This document shows positions 28,695 to 38,476 of a stretch of 64,000 nucleotides of DNA, piece after piece. A program made the position numbers and the translations under genes. The notes under the pieces were generated by a model. That model made no database searches and was not told the origin of the DNA. It saw only the letters and a list, made by a program, of their open reading frames with translations. Within the stretch, counting starts at the first letter, position 1. Each line of letters opens with the position of its first letter. Source of the DNA: Hyphomicrobium sp. (GTDB lineage: Bacteria > Pseudomonadota > Alphaproteobacteria > Rhizobiales > Hyphomicrobiaceae); assembly GCA_003987725.1 (NCBI GenBank), contig RXJH01000003.1, positions 495,524 to 559,523 of the forward strand. The letters are read 5' to 3'.

Positions 28695-29699
28695 TCACAA
28701 CTCTGTCGCCGAAAGAATACGAAAGCGGCGTTGCGGCACCCCTACAACCCGAGTCTGCGCCTGCGCCGAAGCGAGAATAGTCTCGGCATCGACCTTACGG
28801 ACGATGCGCCGGACCGGCGTTTTACCCGGCACGCTTCGCGGCACGAGCACCTTCATTTCCTTCGTAACCGCCTTCTCGGCTGGCTTTCGGCTAGCCTTCG
28901 GAACCGTGATGACCTTGCGACTGCGCGACTCTTTCAGCCGGATATCGAGCCTCGGCGCGACCTCGCCGAGCCTCCGTGCACGAAGCGCCACCGATTTCGT
29001 CGCGGCTGTTCGCGCAACCAGGGGAGCAGCTGCCGTCTCAGGCTCCGGCGCCGGATCTTCGCTGAATTCAGACGGCGTCAGAGGCATCGGCACGGCCGGT
29101 GCGGGCCCCGGATCTGATGGCGCTGGTCCGAATGCAATCGGTTCGGGATTCGGCGCGATTGGTATGATTGGCTGCGGCGGCAGCGTCGCTGCAATGTTCG
29201 GCTTTTGCAGCACCGTCGGCGGTGGCGTTGGAGCGAGGGTCGCCCCGATGCTTGGCTTCAGCGCCGTACGGGCTGAAGGCTTTGGTGCCTCTGCAGTTTC
29301 GGCGATCTGCCTATAGGCGGCAGCAACGGCTCGGGAGACGTTGGGCGTTGCGGCCTCGGCGGATGATCGCGGCGAAACGTAATCACGAGCTGGCGCGGGC
29401 TTCGGCACATTTGCGGCCGGAGGGGCAGGGGCGGGAGCTGTTGCGGCAACTGAAAGCGGCGCCGCAGCTGCTTTCGGTGCAACCGTCTCTTCAGCCTTCG
29501 TTAGCGCGTCTGCGTTCGATGATCGTCGTGCCCGAGCGCGGCGGCCAAGCCAGGAAAAAAACCGGAAAACGAGGCCGCTGGCGATGACGAAGAGCAGGGC
29601 CCAGGCGAGGGCGGCGACTTCCGGCGGCAAGGGAACCTCCAACGGCAACGCTACGCTGAATAACGTCCTCAAACGCCGCTGCGCGTCAACTGTCAGCAC
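28695..29699 (-). CDS. Ala/Pro-rich single-pass membrane protein of unknown function
   Basis: This 334-residue protein has one membrane segment near the N-terminus (VAALAWALLFVIASGLVFRFF, about 28-48) followed by a basic patch. A long Ala/Pro-rich disordered region (about 65-240) and a basic C-terminal part (about 245-334) follow. No enzymatic motif is visible. The start is GTG at 29699 without a clear ribosome-binding site, so it may be shorter. The low-complexity bulk means homology searches would be dominated by composition; I assign no function. Confidence 0.5.
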   Translation of the reverse strand: MLTVDAQRRLRTLFSVALPLEVPLPPEVAALAWALLFVIASGLVFRFFSWLGRRARARRSSNADALTKAEETVAPKAAAAPLSVAATAPAPAPPAANVPKPAPARDYVSPRSSAEAATPNVSRAVAAAYRQIAETAEAPKPSARTALKPSIGATLAPTPPPTVLQKPNIAATLPPQPIIPIAPNPEPIAFGPAPSDPGPAPAVPMPLTPSEFSEDPAPEPETAAAPLVARTAATKSVALRARRLGEVAPRLDIRLKESRSRKVITVPKASRKPAEKAVTKEMKVLVPRSVPGKTPVRRIVRKVDAETILASAQAQTRVVGVPQRRFRILSATEL

Positions 29700-29741
29700 A
29701 AAAATTATTCACACGGGCAGCCCCCGAATGGCAGCGCCATG

Positions 29742-29775
29742 AAAAAAGGCGCGGGCCTCGAGGGCGCGCGCCTTT
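29742..29775 (-). terminator. Rho-independent terminator of the PiT gene
   Basis: On the minus strand, AAAGGCGCG (29775-29767) pairs with CGCGCCTTT after a 13-base loop and ends in a T6 tract (29747-29742). It lies about 30 bases after the transporter stop. Confidence 0.85.
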
Positions 29776-29802
29776 CCAATCCCTGTTCTGACTTTTGACC
29801 GA

Positions 29803-31425
29803 TCAGAACAATTTCGAGAAAACGAAGTAGAGCGAGCCGGCGAGAACGACCGAGACCGGCAGCGTCAGCACCCAGGCCATGATCAGGTTGCGCACGGTTG
29901 CCCACTGCAGACCCGACCCGTTGGCGGCCATCGTTCCGGCGACACCCGACGACAGAACGTGGGTGGTCGAAACCGGCAAGCCGTAGGCATCGGCGGCGCC
30001 GATGGTCGCCATCGCGACGAGTTCGGCTGACGCGCCCTGCGCGTAGGTCAGATGCGTTTTGCCGATCTTCTCGCCCACCGTCACGACGATGCGTTTCCAG
30101 CCGATCATCGTGCCGAGGCCGAGCGCGATCGCGACCGCCACCTTCACCCAGAGCGGGATGAAGCGCGTTGCCTTGTCGAGCGAGCCCTTGAATGAGGTGA
30201 TCGCCTTGACTTCGTCGGCCTTCAGATTGTTGGCCTTGTCCTTGAGCAGGAAGCGGAGAGCCTCCGATGCCAGGTACATGTCGTTACGGACGTTCGAGAC
30301 CGCGGCCGCAGGAACCTTGTCGAGCGCGCCGTAGGAGTCGACCTGCTGGGAGATCTCGCGCACCAGAACCGCGAGGCTCGGATACGTGCCTTCGTTGATC
30401 GTGCGCGCCGAGATGTAGGCTTCGACGGCCGGGCGCGGATTGCCCAGTACGTTATAGCCCGACGCCTGCTTCTCGATCACGGTAGCGGCAGCCGCAGCGT
30501 TCGCCTTGAACTCGACGATCTGCGACGGACCCGGGGTCCGGTTGAGAGCGTAGGCCATCGGAACGGTACCGATGAGGATCAGCATGATAAGGCCCATGCC
30601 CTTCTGTCCGTCGTTCGAGCCGTGCGCGAACGAAACGCCGGTGCAGGTGAGGATCAGCAGGCCGCGGATCCACCACGGCGGCGGCTGCTTGCCTTCCGGT
30701 TCCTTGTAGAGCGCGGGATTGCGGAGAACGAACTTCAGGATGAGAAGCAGCAGCGCCGCGAAGCCGAAGCCGACGAGCGGCGAAACGAGCAGCGAGGTGC
30801 CGATTTCTTGAGCCTTACCCCAGTCGACACCCGAGGTGCCGTTGCCGCCATGGAGCAGCGAGTTGGCGACGCCGACGCCGATGATCGAGCCGATCAGGGT
30901 ATGCGATGACGACGACGGCAGCCCGAGCCACCACGTTCCGAGGTTCCAGATGATGGCCGCGATCAACAGCGCGAACACCATCGCGAAACCGGCGCTGGAG
31001 CCGACCTGCAGAATGAGCTCGACGGGAAGAAGCGAGATGATGCCGAAGGCGACGGCGCCCGTCGAAAGCAGCACGCCGAGGAAGTTGAAGAACCCCGACC
31101 AGAGCACGGCGACGTTGGCCGGCATCGAGTGCGTATAGATGACGGTCGCGACGGCGTTGGCCGTATCGTGGAAGCCGTTGACGAATTCGAAGCCGAGCGC
31201 GATCAGCAGGGCGACGCCGAGCATCAAGAGCGGCAGCCAGGTCGTAACCGGAACCTCGGCGGCTGAGATGTCCTGATAGAGACTGTAGGCGGTGAAGAAC
31301 AGGCCACCGGCCAGCAGTGCGAGGAAAATGAAAACAGTTACCGTGTTGGCACCGTGATCGAGATTGGGCTTACTGCTTGGTGTGCCCGCCCCCGCCAGTG
31401 TGCCGTTCAACGCTACGTCAGACAT
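29803..31425 (-). CDS. pit: Inorganic phosphate transporter, PiT family
   Basis: The 540-residue protein has about ten membrane segments and the two PiT signature repeats. GFEFVNGFHDTANAVATV lies near residue 75 in the N-terminal half; ASAELVAMATIGAADAYGLP with STTHVLSSG lies in the C-terminal half. SFAHGSNDGQKGMG is near 270. PiT carriers import phosphate as a metal-phosphate complex with protons at low affinity. The central loop (about 300-420) is long, as in the PitA type. Start at ATG 31425 (MSDVALNG) follows GGGGGCGGAA; the open frame upstream to 31575 lacks transporter sequence. No phoU-like partner is adjacent. Confidence 0.95.
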   Translation of the reverse strand: MSDVALNGTLAGAGTPSSKPNLDHGANTVTVFIFLALLAGGLFFTAYSLYQDISAAEVPVTTWLPLLMLGVALLIALGFEFVNGFHDTANAVATVIYTHSMPANVAVLWSGFFNFLGVLLSTGAVAFGIISLLPVELILQVGSSAGFAMVFALLIAAIIWNLGTWWLGLPSSSSHTLIGSIIGVGVANSLLHGGNGTSGVDWGKAQEIGTSLLVSPLVGFGFAALLLLILKFVLRNPALYKEPEGKQPPPWWIRGLLILTCTGVSFAHGSNDGQKGMGLIMLILIGTVPMAYALNRTPGPSQIVEFKANAAAAATVIEKQASGYNVLGNPRPAVEAYISARTINEGTYPSLAVLVREISQQVDSYGALDKVPAAAVSNVRNDMYLASEALRFLLKDKANNLKADEVKAITSFKGSLDKATRFIPLWVKVAVAIALGLGTMIGWKRIVVTVGEKIGKTHLTYAQGASAELVAMATIGAADAYGLPVSTTHVLSSGVAGTMAANGSGLQWATVRNLIMAWVLTLPVSVVLAGSLYFVFSKLF

Positions 31426-31718
31426 GATTATTCCGCCCCCGGATAAGAATTTCCGGCGCGAAATAGCGCCGCTATTGTTACAAAGCCGTGACAATTCACC
31501 GAAGAGGAAGCGGAAGGAATTTCTCCCATTTCGTGGAGGGAAATAATTGTGCGCAAGACGCTGCTCGCGCCGCAACCAAATGAATTACTGGTCCGTCGCA
31601 CTGAGAATTTCCTGCAGAGCATTTCACTTTATATTCGTTCGCTTTTCGGGAACCCCTCCGTAGCGTGGCAGAGCAGCTCAGGACTAGGCTGTGACCACCT
31701 CTCGGGGAGAGACCAAGA

Positions 31719-31979
31719 ATGAAGATCGCGAAATTGATTTTGCTCGGAGCATTCGCTCTGGGGGCGAGCGCATCTGCGCATGCCGCAACATCGGCGCCGA
31801 AGCTGCATGCCGACGGCAAGGTTGCCACCCTCGTCAAGGCCGACAAGGACGAGAAGAAGAAAAAGCCCGCACATGCGCACCGCGTGAAAAAGCACAAGGT
31901 CGCGCAAGCGCAGCCGAAGAAGCCGAAAGCGCCCAAGGCTCACGCGCACAAGCCGAAGAAGGACAAGGACAAGCACTGA
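31719..31979 (+). CDS. Small secreted Lys/Ala/His-rich protein
   Basis: This is an 86-residue product with a clean signal peptide (MKIAKLILLGAFALGASASAHA, cleavage after AHA) and a mature part of about 64 residues made largely of Lys, Ala, His and Pro (KKHKVAQAQPKKPKAPKAH). A strong Shine-Dalgarno (GGGGAGAG) precedes the ATG. The charge resembles histone H1-like or polyphosphate/DNA-binding tails, but export would place it in the periplasm. No domain is recognised; function unknown. Confidence 0.7.
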   Translation: MKIAKLILLGAFALGASASAHAATSAPKLHADGKVATLVKADKDEKKKKPAHAHRVKKHKVAQAQPKKPKAPKAHAHKPKKDKDKH

Positions 31980-32026
31980 CCCCTGATCGCGTTCCGGCCG
32001 GGGGGCAGGGATAGCGTCATCAGCCG

Positions 32027-32076
32027 CCGCCAAAGGGCACTTTCCGTATTCGCGTTCGGAAAGTGCCCTTGGCGGG
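32027..32076. repeat. Long inverted repeat between convergent genes
   Basis: Arms at 32027-32046 and 32057-32076 are complementary over about 19 pairs with one bulged A, around a 10-base loop. It lies between the convergent small secreted protein and the PLD-like gene. It has no T-run on either side, so it may act as a weak bidirectional terminator or mRNA end stabiliser. Confidence 0.7.
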
Positions 32077-32080
32077 TCAT

Positions 32081-32830
32081 CTATTGGAGTTCAATATTCG
32101 CTGTTTGCCAAAGAGATTCATGCGTGCTTATCAATTGGGAAAGGACGTCGCCAGTTTGTTGAATTATCGTTGATCCAGCAGTCGTGGGACCATCCTTGAA
32201 TGAGGAGCCCGACTCGTATGCGGACGATTTGTCCAAGAAAATATACCTCTGGTGATGATCGTTGTGCGATCGAATCTCGATGCTAACGCCATGCTGTGTT
32301 TTGAACGCCGTTGCCAAAGGGATCAGAGAGAGAAGCGCTTTTTCAGTCTTAGCATCTCGGCGCGTCAACAACCGTATCGACACCCCATCGCTCACGAGCG
32401 GCAAAAATTGAGAAGCAAAACTGCCGTTCAGATAGCGATCGACAAATAGGATGTCGGTCTTGGCTAAGCTGATGATTTTTCTCATCGCATCCATGTAATC
32501 GAATACATGCCCTTGACCGATAGCCAAATTTGCAGGCCCGATCGTCTTCATTCGTAGGTCGTTATGGGCTTGATGGAGGAGCATGATGACGCGCGCTCGG
32601 CCATCAGCGGAAATACCGCCTCGTCGGAGGTCATTTACTGCCATGGTCCAGGCCACCGATTTTGCCATCGACCAATTTTCAATGACGGCAGTGGCTCGAC
32701 CTAACCAAGCCAGCACATCGAGGCTATCCCAATGAAGCTTGTCCGTATCAGGCATGGCCCGAATGACGTCCTCGATTTCTGCCAGAACCTGATGCTTTGT
32801 AAGTCCTGTCAGGACGTCCGCTCCACCCAT
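32081..32830 (-). CDS. Possible PLD-fold (single HKD-like) accessory protein
   Basis: The 249-residue product is not one I can name. The N-terminal half (about 1-110) is helical (HQVLAEIEDVIRAMPD, MAKSVAWTMAVNDL). The C-terminal half (about 115-249) looks like one half of a phospholipase D fold: DILFVDRYLNGSFASQFL, then SIRLLTRR, and near residue 200 HHQRYIFLD followed by SGSS. The pattern H-x-R-x4-D resembles the HxKx4D motif with Lys replaced by Arg. Single-HKD proteins of this shape occur in nucleases and in some defence modules, working as dimers. The DNA here is less GC-rich than its neighbours. ATG 32830 is preferred over a TTG four codons upstream. Fold assignment is tentative. Confidence 0.6.
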   Translation of the reverse strand: MGGADVLTGLTKHQVLAEIEDVIRAMPDTDKLHWDSLDVLAWLGRATAVIENWSMAKSVAWTMAVNDLRRGGISADGRARVIMLLHQAHNDLRMKTIGPANLAIGQGHVFDYMDAMRKIISLAKTDILFVDRYLNGSFASQFLPLVSDGVSIRLLTRRDAKTEKALLSLIPLATAFKTQHGVSIEIRSHNDHHQRYIFLDKSSAYESGSSFKDGPTTAGSTIIQQTGDVLSQLISTHESLWQTANIELQ

Positions 32831-32840
32831 GGAATATCTC

Positions 32841-32879
32841 AAGAAACGCGAACGCGATCCGGCTAAACCGGATCGCGTT
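32841..32879 (-). terminator. Terminator of nrdJ
   Basis: A perfect 12-bp stem (arms 32868-32879 and 32851-32862, AACGCGATCCGG and its complement) with a 5-base loop follows the nrdJ stop on the minus strand. It leads into CGCGTTTCTTG, so the T-run is short. Confidence 0.7.
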
Positions 32880-32899
32880 GGTCGTCTATGGCTCCGAGT

Positions 32900-35800
32900 T
32901 CAAGAACACCCGCTCGTGCTTCCGCACGTGTCGCACTTCAGGCACGTGCCGTTACGCACCATCGTGAAGTTGTGGCACTCGCTGCACGAGACGCCTTCAT
33001 AACCGCGCAATTTCGCTTCCGAGACGCGCTGCTTGAAGATCTCCGACTTCGTCAGAACCGGAGCCGCAGAAACCACCGCGTGCAACTCCTCGCTCGCAAC
33101 CGAGAGAGCATTGGCGCCGTGCGTCAGCGTCTGCTCGACGAAACGCGAGGTCACATCGTAGCTCTCGCTTTGAACGGCCGCCGCGCCAAGCGATGATGCT
33201 TTGGTCCCGGATACGCTCGTCGTCGTCCGGCTCGCGAGGCGAACGACAGGCGCGCCGCGCACGAGCCCCTTCGACACCATCTTCGTTACGCTTTCCGGCA
33301 GATCGAACGCCAGCTGCTCGTCCGTCGTGTCATCGCTTGAGCCGAGACCCGTCTCGCCGACGATCTCGCGCGGATCGACGTGTGCGAGGTCGTGACGGCC
33401 CAGATACGACACGGCCAATTCGCGGAAGATGTAGTCGAGGATCGACGTCGCGTTCTTGATCGTCTCGTTGCCCTGCACGAGGCCGGCCGGCTCGAAGCGC
33501 GTGAAGGTGAAAGCCTCCACGTATTCTTCCAGCGGCACGCCGTACTGCAGGCCGAGCGAGATGGCGATGGCGAAGTTGTTCATCAACGAGCGGAAGGCGG
33601 CGCCTTCCTTGTGCATGTCGATGAAGATCTCGCCGACGCGGCCGTCGTCGTATTCGCCGGTACGCAGATAGACCTTATGCCCACCGACGGAGGCCTTCTG
33701 CGTATAGCCCTTGCGACGGCCAGGGAGCTTGTCGCGGCCCTGTGCCTTTTCCTTTTCGACGTAGATGACACGCTCGACGATCTTCTCGACGATCTTTTCC
33801 GTGACAGTTGCCGTGCGTGCCGCCATCGACTGCGCCATCAGCGCGTCGGCGGCTTCCTCGGCATCCTCGACGTCATCGCCCAGGATCTGGCTGTTCAACG
33901 GCTGCGAGAGCTTCGAGCCGTCGCGATAGAGCGCGTTGGCTTTGAGCGCCAGCTTCCACGACAGCATGTAGGATTGCTTGCAATCCTCGACGGTCGCGTC
34001 GTTCGGCATGTTGATCGTCTTCGAGATGGCACCCGAGATGAACGGCTGCGACGCCGCCATCATGCGAATGTGGCTCTCGACCGACAGATAGCGCTTGCCT
34101 TTCTTGCCGCACGGATTGGCGCAATCGAACACCGGCAGGTGCTCCGCTTTGAGATGCGGCGCGCCTTCGAGCGTCATCGCTCCGCAGACGTGCTCGTTCG
34201 CAGCGTCGACGTCGCGCTTCGAGAAGCCGAGATGCGCGAAGAGATCGAACGACGGGTCGTTGAGCTTGTCGGCCGGAATGCCGAGTTTGCCGGTCATGAA
34301 CTCGTCACCGAGCGTCCAGCGGTTGAACACGAACTTGATGTCGAACGCCGTGCCGAGACCCTTCTCGATCTTGGCGAGCGCCTCATCCGTGAAGCCGCGA
34401 GCTTTCAGCGTCTGCGTGTTGATCGCGGGCGCTTGCGCAAGCGACCCATGACCGACGGCGTAGACTTCGATCTCCGCGATCTGGTTTTCGCGATACCCGA
34501 GAGCGCGCAGCGCTTCCGGCACCGACTGGTTGATGATCTTGAAGTAACCGCCGCCCGCGAGCTTCTTGAATTTGACGAGCGCGAAGTCGGGTTCGATGCC
34601 GGTCGTGTCGCAGTCCATCACGAGGCCGATCGTGCCGGTCGGTGCGACGACGGTTGCCTGCGCGTTGCGATACCCGTGCTCCTGGCCGAGCTCGAGGGCG
34701 CTGTCCCAGGCGCGCTTTGCAGCTTCACCGAGACGTGCATCCGTCAGCGACGCGTGGTCCAGCGGAACGGGCGCCGTTGCAAGCTTCTCGTAGAACTCCG
34801 ATTCACCGTGCGCCGCGCGACGATGGTTGCGCATCACGCGCAGCATGTCCTGCGCATTCGGCTCGTATCCCGGGAACGGTCCGAGTTCCGACGACATTTC
34901 CGCACTCGTCGCGTAGGCGACACCGGTCATGATCGCGGAAATCGCGCCGCAGATCGCACGGCCCTCGGCCGAGTCGTAAGGGATGCCCGCCGACATCAGC
35001 AAGCCGCCGATGTTCGCGAAGCCGAGGCCGAGGGTCCGATAGCGGTAGGAAAGTTCAGCGATCTGCCGCGACGGGAACTGCGCCATCAGCACCGAGATCT
35101 CGAGCACGATCGTCCAAAGGCGGCAGCCATGCTCGTAGGCTTCGATGTCGAACGACGTATCGTCCCGGCGGAAGCGCAAGAGATTGAGCGACGCGAGATT
35201 GCATGCCGTATCGTCGAGGAACATGTATTCCGAGCACGGATTCGAGGCGCGGATCGGCCCCGACTGCGGGCACGTATGCCAGTCGTTGATCGTCGTGTGG
35301 AACTGGATGCCGGGATCGGCCGAAGCCCATGCCGCGAAACCAATCTGCTCCCAAAGATCCTGGGCACGGATGGTCTTGGTCACTTTGTCGTTGAGACGGG
35401 CGCGGAGGTTCCACTCCTTGTCGTCGGCGACGGCATTGAGGAATTCATCGGTGACGCGAACCGAGTTGTTCGAGTTCTGGCCGGCAACCGTCAGATAAGC
35501 TTCGCTGTCCCAGTCGGTATCGTAGGTGTCGAACTCGATGTCCTTGTAGCCCTGCTTGGCGAACTGGACGACGCGCAGGATGTAGTTCTGCGGAACGCCG
35601 TCGCGCTTGGCTTCACGGATCGCGATTTTGAGCTTCGGATTTTTCGTCGGCTCGAAACAGGCGTCGCCTTCGGCTTCGCAATTGACGCAAGCCTTCATGA
35701 CGGCCTTGAGCCGCTTCTGGCAGATCTTCGAGCCGGTGACGAGAGCCGCAACCTTCTGCTCCTCGCGCACCTTCCAGGTGATGTATTCCTCGATATCCGG

Positions 35801-36661
35801 ATGATCGACGTCGACGACGACCATCTTGGCCGCGCGGCGCGTCGTACCGCCCGACTTGATGGCGCCCGCCGCACGGTCGCCGATCTTCAGGAAGCTCATC
35901 AGGCCCGACGAGCGTCCGCCGCCCGACAGTTTTTCATTTGCGCCGCGGAGCGACGAGAAGTTCGAACCCGTGCCCGAGCCGTACTTGAAGAGGCGCGCCT
36001 CGCGGACCCAGAGATCCATGATGCCGCCTTCGTTGACGAGATCGTCGGCGACGGACTGGATGAAGCAGGCGTGCGGCTGCGGATGCTCGTAAGCGGACGA
36101 CGAGTGAACTAGCTCGCCCGTCTGATAATCGACGTACATGTGCCCTTGGCCGGGGCCGTCGATGCCGTAGGCCCAGTGCAGGCCCGTGTTGAACCACTGC
36201 GGCGAGTTTGGCGCTGCCATCTGCATCGCGAGCATGTAGCGAAGCTCGTCGAAGAAGGCCTGAGCATCGCTTTCGGACGTGAAGTAGCCGCCCTTCCAGC
36301 CCCAGTAGGTCCATGTGCCGGCAAGCCGGTCGAACACCTGCCGTGCGTCGTTTTCGCCGCCGAATCGCTCATTCTCGGGAAGTTCGGCGAGGGCTGCTTC
36401 GTCGGGAGCCGAGCGCCAGAGCCATGAGGGAACCTGCGTCTCTTCGCAACGGCGCAAGCGGCGCGCCACGCCCGCCTTGCGGAAGTACTTCTGCGCCAGA
36501 ATGTCTGCTGCGACTTGGCTGAAGTGCTCGGGAACGTCGAAGCCAGCGAGTTTGAAAACGATAGAGCCGTCGGGATTCTTGATTTCGGAGGTCGCACGAC
36601 GGAACGGGATCGAGGCATAAGGCGAGTTTCCGGCTTCAGTGAAACGCCGTGTAATCTTCAT
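32900..36661 (-). CDS. nrdJ: Adenosylcobalamin-dependent (class II) ribonucleoside-diphosphate reductase
   Basis: The 1253-residue class II reductase makes deoxyribonucleotides using adenosylcobalamin to form the active-site thiyl radical. Landmarks include [16 protein letters not shown] near residue 185, [13 protein letters not shown] near 225, [20 protein letters not shown] near 480 and [19 protein letters not shown] near 680. The C-terminal Cys cluster (CSECHNF...CLKCDTCG) carries the redox/zinc cysteines. Length and layout match the long alphaproteobacterial NrdJ. ATG 36661 (MKITRRF) is chosen; the frame runs open to 36811 without homologous sequence. The gene has a 680-base upstream gap with a probable NrdR-box pair, and nrdR itself lies at 48.5 kb. 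No B12 riboswitch was recognised. Confidence 0.97.
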   Translation of the reverse strand: MKITRRFTEAGNSPYASIPFRRATSEIKNPDGSIVFKLAGFDVPEHFSQVAADILAQKYFRKAGVARRLRRCEETQVPSWLWRSAPDEAALAELPENERFGGENDARQVFDRLAGTWTYWGWKGGYFTSESDAQAFFDELRYMLAMQMAAPNSPQWFNTGLHWAYGIDGPGQGHMYVDYQTGELVHSSSAYEHPQPHACFIQSVADDLVNEGGIMDLWVREARLFKYGSGTGSNFSSLRGANEKLSGGGRSSGLMSFLKIGDRAAGAIKSGGTTRRAAKMVVVDVDHPDIEEYITWKVREEQKVAALVTGSKICQKRLKAVMKACVNCEAEGDACFEPTKNPKLKIAIREAKRDGVPQNYILRVVQFAKQGYKDIEFDTYDTDWDSEAYLTVAGQNSNNSVRVTDEFLNAVADDKEWNLRARLNDKVTKTIRAQDLWEQIGFAAWASADPGIQFHTTINDWHTCPQSGPIRASNPCSEYMFLDDTACNLASLNLLRFRRDDTSFDIEAYEHGCRLWTIVLEISVLMAQFPSRQIAELSYRYRTLGLGFANIGGLLMSAGIPYDSAEGRAICGAISAIMTGVAYATSAEMSSELGPFPGYEPNAQDMLRVMRNHRRAAHGESEFYEKLATAPVPLDHASLTDARLGEAAKRAWDSALELGQEHGYRNAQATVVAPTGTIGLVMDCDTTGIEPDFALVKFKKLAGGGYFKIINQSVPEALRALGYRENQIAEIEVYAVGHGSLAQAPAINTQTLKARGFTDEALAKIEKGLGTAFDIKFVFNRWTLGDEFMTGKLGIPADKLNDPSFDLFAHLGFSKRDVDAANEHVCGAMTLEGAPHLKAEHLPVFDCANPCGKKGKRYLSVESHIRMMAASQPFISGAISKTINMPNDATVEDCKQSYMLSWKLALKANALYRDGSKLSQPLNSQILGDDVEDAEEAADALMAQSMAARTATVTEKIVEKIVERVIYVEKEKAQGRDKLPGRRKGYTQKASVGGHKVYLRTGEYDDGRVGEIFIDMHKEGAAFRSLMNNFAIAISLGLQYGVPLEEYVEAFTFTRFEPAGLVQGNETIKNATSILDYIFRELAVSYLGRHDLAHVDPREIVGETGLGSSDDTTDEQLAFDLPESVTKMVSKGLVRGAPVVRLASRTTTSVSGTKASSLGAAAVQSESYDVTSRFVEQTLTHGANALSVASEELHAVVSAAPVLTKSEIFKQRVSEAKLRGYEGVSCSECHNFTMVRNGTCLKCDTCGSTSGCS

Positions 36662-37344
36662 AGGTAGGTGCCCCCGAGATTTCGCGGCAGACGGACGTTC
36701 GTCCGCTTGCCGTATGGAATGGAACGCCTCGAATCGGACCCTGCTTTCCGATGCTTGGCGGGATGACAACGCATGACTGACGCACACACACAGGCCGAGT
36801 TCAGAGCGCACACCTCCCGCACCAGCGACGACGGTCGATGACCGCGATCTGCCGGCGTTTTGCCGACCACAAGGTGTTTGATGGCGACGAGGTGCTCGTG
36901 CGCTACTCTGAACGCGACTGGAAACGACGCTTGAAAACGGTTGGTCTCAAAACGGCGATAGCGCGATCCACAATTCCCCCTTCGGACCGTCGCACGTTCG
37001 CCGCACAGTCACAAAGCTAGGACGATTCGAGCCCCACGTCACGCATTCTGGGATATATATTGGGGTGGCAGAGGCAACAGAGCACTACATCTAGTGGTGT
37101 TAGCAACTTCCAGCGGGTTGCCGCAAATCCGGCCCAAACCCTTATGTTTCACCTTGATAAAATCGCGTCCGCCATGTGGACGAAGGTGAATGGAGCTGTT
37201 TTGCTCAGCCCACGGCCAAGAGCTTAGTGCGATTCCGCATCGTGGATGTTGCGCCACTGCATCGCCTCCCTACCGTCTGGACATGTGCACTGCAGAGCAG
37301 CTAAGTCCAACGCCAGCGGCGGCGAAAAAAAGGACCCTAAGGAC
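36662..37344. other. Intergenic region upstream of nrdJ
   Basis: About 680 bases lie between the divergent nrdJ and NDUFA12-type genes. A 60-codon frame at 36838-37020 has no signature and no good ribosome-binding site. The region carries the NrdR-type palindromes near 37049-37097, which would leave nrdJ with an unusually long leader of roughly 380 bases. Cobalamin riboswitch core motifs were looked for and not found. Confidence 0.5.
37049..37097 (-). promoter_or_regulatory. Probable tandem NrdR boxes for nrdJ
   Basis: CACTACATCTAGTG (37083-37096) is a near-exact match to the NrdR-box palindrome (ACACTATATATAGTGT). A second, degenerate box around TATATATTGGG is centred near 37057. The centres are 32 bases apart, about three helical turns, the usual spacing for NrdR pairs. 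NrdR represses ribonucleotide reductase genes when dATP is high. The distance to nrdJ is long, so the target could also be the plus-strand gene. Confidence 0.6.
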
Positions 37345-37743
37345 ATGAGCTTACTCAGCGAGATCTTCAGCTGGTGGGGCGGCAACACCTGGGGCACGAG
37401 ATTCTTCACCTGGCGCAAAGGCAAGCTCGTCGGCCAGGACCAGTTCGGAAATCGCTACTTTGTGCAGAAGAGCGGCGTCGGCCCGCTTGGCGTTCCGGCG
37501 CGCTGGGTCATTTATCCGAAGCTCTCCGAGGCGAGCCAGGTGCCCCCCGAGTGGCACGGCTGGCTACATTACACGGTCGATACGCTGCCGACCGAGGAGC
37601 GCTATCAGCGGCGCCCCTGGGAAAAGACGCATCAGATGAACCTGACCGGCACGCCGGGCGCATATCGTCCGAAAGGCTCGATCCTTGGGAAGGGCGAGCG
37701 CGCGAAGTCGACCAGCGATTATAAGGCCTGGAAGCCGCACTGA
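37345..37743 (+). CDS. NADH:ubiquinone oxidoreductase accessory subunit, NDUFA12 family
   Basis: This 132-residue protein matches the NDUFA12/B17.2 accessory subunit of complex I as found in alphaproteobacteria. Landmarks are GTRFFTWRKGKLVGQDQFGN near residue 17, RWVIYPKLSEASQVPPEWHGW near 50 and RPWEKTHQMNLTGTPGAYRP near 93. It sits on the matrix/cytoplasmic arm of complex I. Start at ATG 37345 has AAGGA just upstream; an upstream frame from 37246 is not homologous. Its neighbour is a DUF2155 protein, a pairing that recurs in alphaproteobacteria. Confidence 0.95.
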   Translation: MSLLSEIFSWWGGNTWGTRFFTWRKGKLVGQDQFGNRYFVQKSGVGPLGVPARWVIYPKLSEASQVPPEWHGWLHYTVDTLPTEERYQRRPWEKTHQMNLTGTPGAYRPKGSILGKGERAKSTSDYKAWKPH

Positions 37744-37783
37744 TCGCGCCCATCGAAAAATCGCCCGTTTTGAGGCCCAAGCG

Positions 37784-38410
37784 ATGGCCTCGCTGGACGA
37801 TCGCCCCCAACTGGATTTTGAATTGAGAACGCCCTTGCTTTTGAAACTTGCGCCGAGCGTAGGGCCACTCCAGCGCGGAACAGCCGCCGTGTCGTTTGCG
37901 CTTATGCTCGCCGCCTTGACGAGCGTCGCGTCAGCGCCCGCCCATGCCGATCGGATAGAAAATCAAGTCGCGGTCTTTTCAGCACTCGACAAGGTTACGG
38001 CCCATATCTCGAAATTCGAGGTGGCGATCGGCCAGACGGCGGCCTTCGGCGCTTTGAAGATCACGCCGCGCGCCTGCTACTCGCGCCCGCCGACCGAAGA
38101 ACCCAAGACGACGACATTCGTCGAGATCGACGAAACGCAGCTCGACGGTTCGGAAAAGCGGATTTTCACCGGCTGGATGTTCGCGGAAAGCCCCGGCATC
38201 TACGGCCTCGAGCATCCGACGTATGACGTCTGGCTGACGGAATGCAACAAACCGATCCGAACCATCGCCGAACAGCCGCCGGCGGGCGCGCCGCGCACCG
38301 TCACCGAGGCGCCGGCAGATGCCCCGGACCAGACGGCGCCTGAGACCGGCTTTCAGGATAACGGCGACGCCGCCGCCGATCAGGATTTCCGCCGCCGCGT
38401 TCGCCGCTAG
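37784..38410 (+). CDS. DUF2155 domain-containing exported protein
   Basis: The 208-residue product has an N-terminal hydrophobic signal region (VSFALMLAALTSVASAPAHA, about 30-50). It then has the DUF2155 core with TPRACYSRPPTE near residue 90 and the hallmark GWMFAESPGIYGLEHPTYDV near 125 followed by WLTEC. The C-terminus is acidic/Ala-Pro-rich. Function is unknown, but it is exported and regularly found next to the NDUFA12 gene. ATG 37784 is supported by GAGG eight bases upstream and avoids overlap with the previous gene. Confidence 0.88.
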   Translation: MASLDDRPQLDFELRTPLLLKLAPSVGPLQRGTAAVSFALMLAALTSVASAPAHADRIENQVAVFSALDKVTAHISKFEVAIGQTAAFGALKITPRACYSRPPTEEPKTTTFVEIDETQLDGSEKRIFTGWMFAESPGIYGLEHPTYDVWLTECNKPIRTIAEQPPAGAPRTVTEAPADAPDQTAPETGFQDNGDAAADQDFRRRVRR

Positions 38411-38476
38411 AACTGCCAGCGAACTCAGAACCGCTTTAGCGAACCGTCCATCCTTGGATTTCAAATCGAATGGCGA

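Noticed and set aside
33380-36112. 910-codon open frame on the plus strand
   Set aside because: It is antisense to nrdJ in high-GC DNA; composition is Arg/His-rich with no domain, a typical shadow frame.
36838-37020. 60-codon frame upstream of nrdJ
   Set aside because: No ribosome-binding site or recognisable sequence; could be chance in a long gap.
36662-37250. Cobalamin riboswitch upstream of nrdJ
   Set aside because: A GCCACTG occurs near 37250, but the B12 box and paired elements are absent and it lies on the wrong side.
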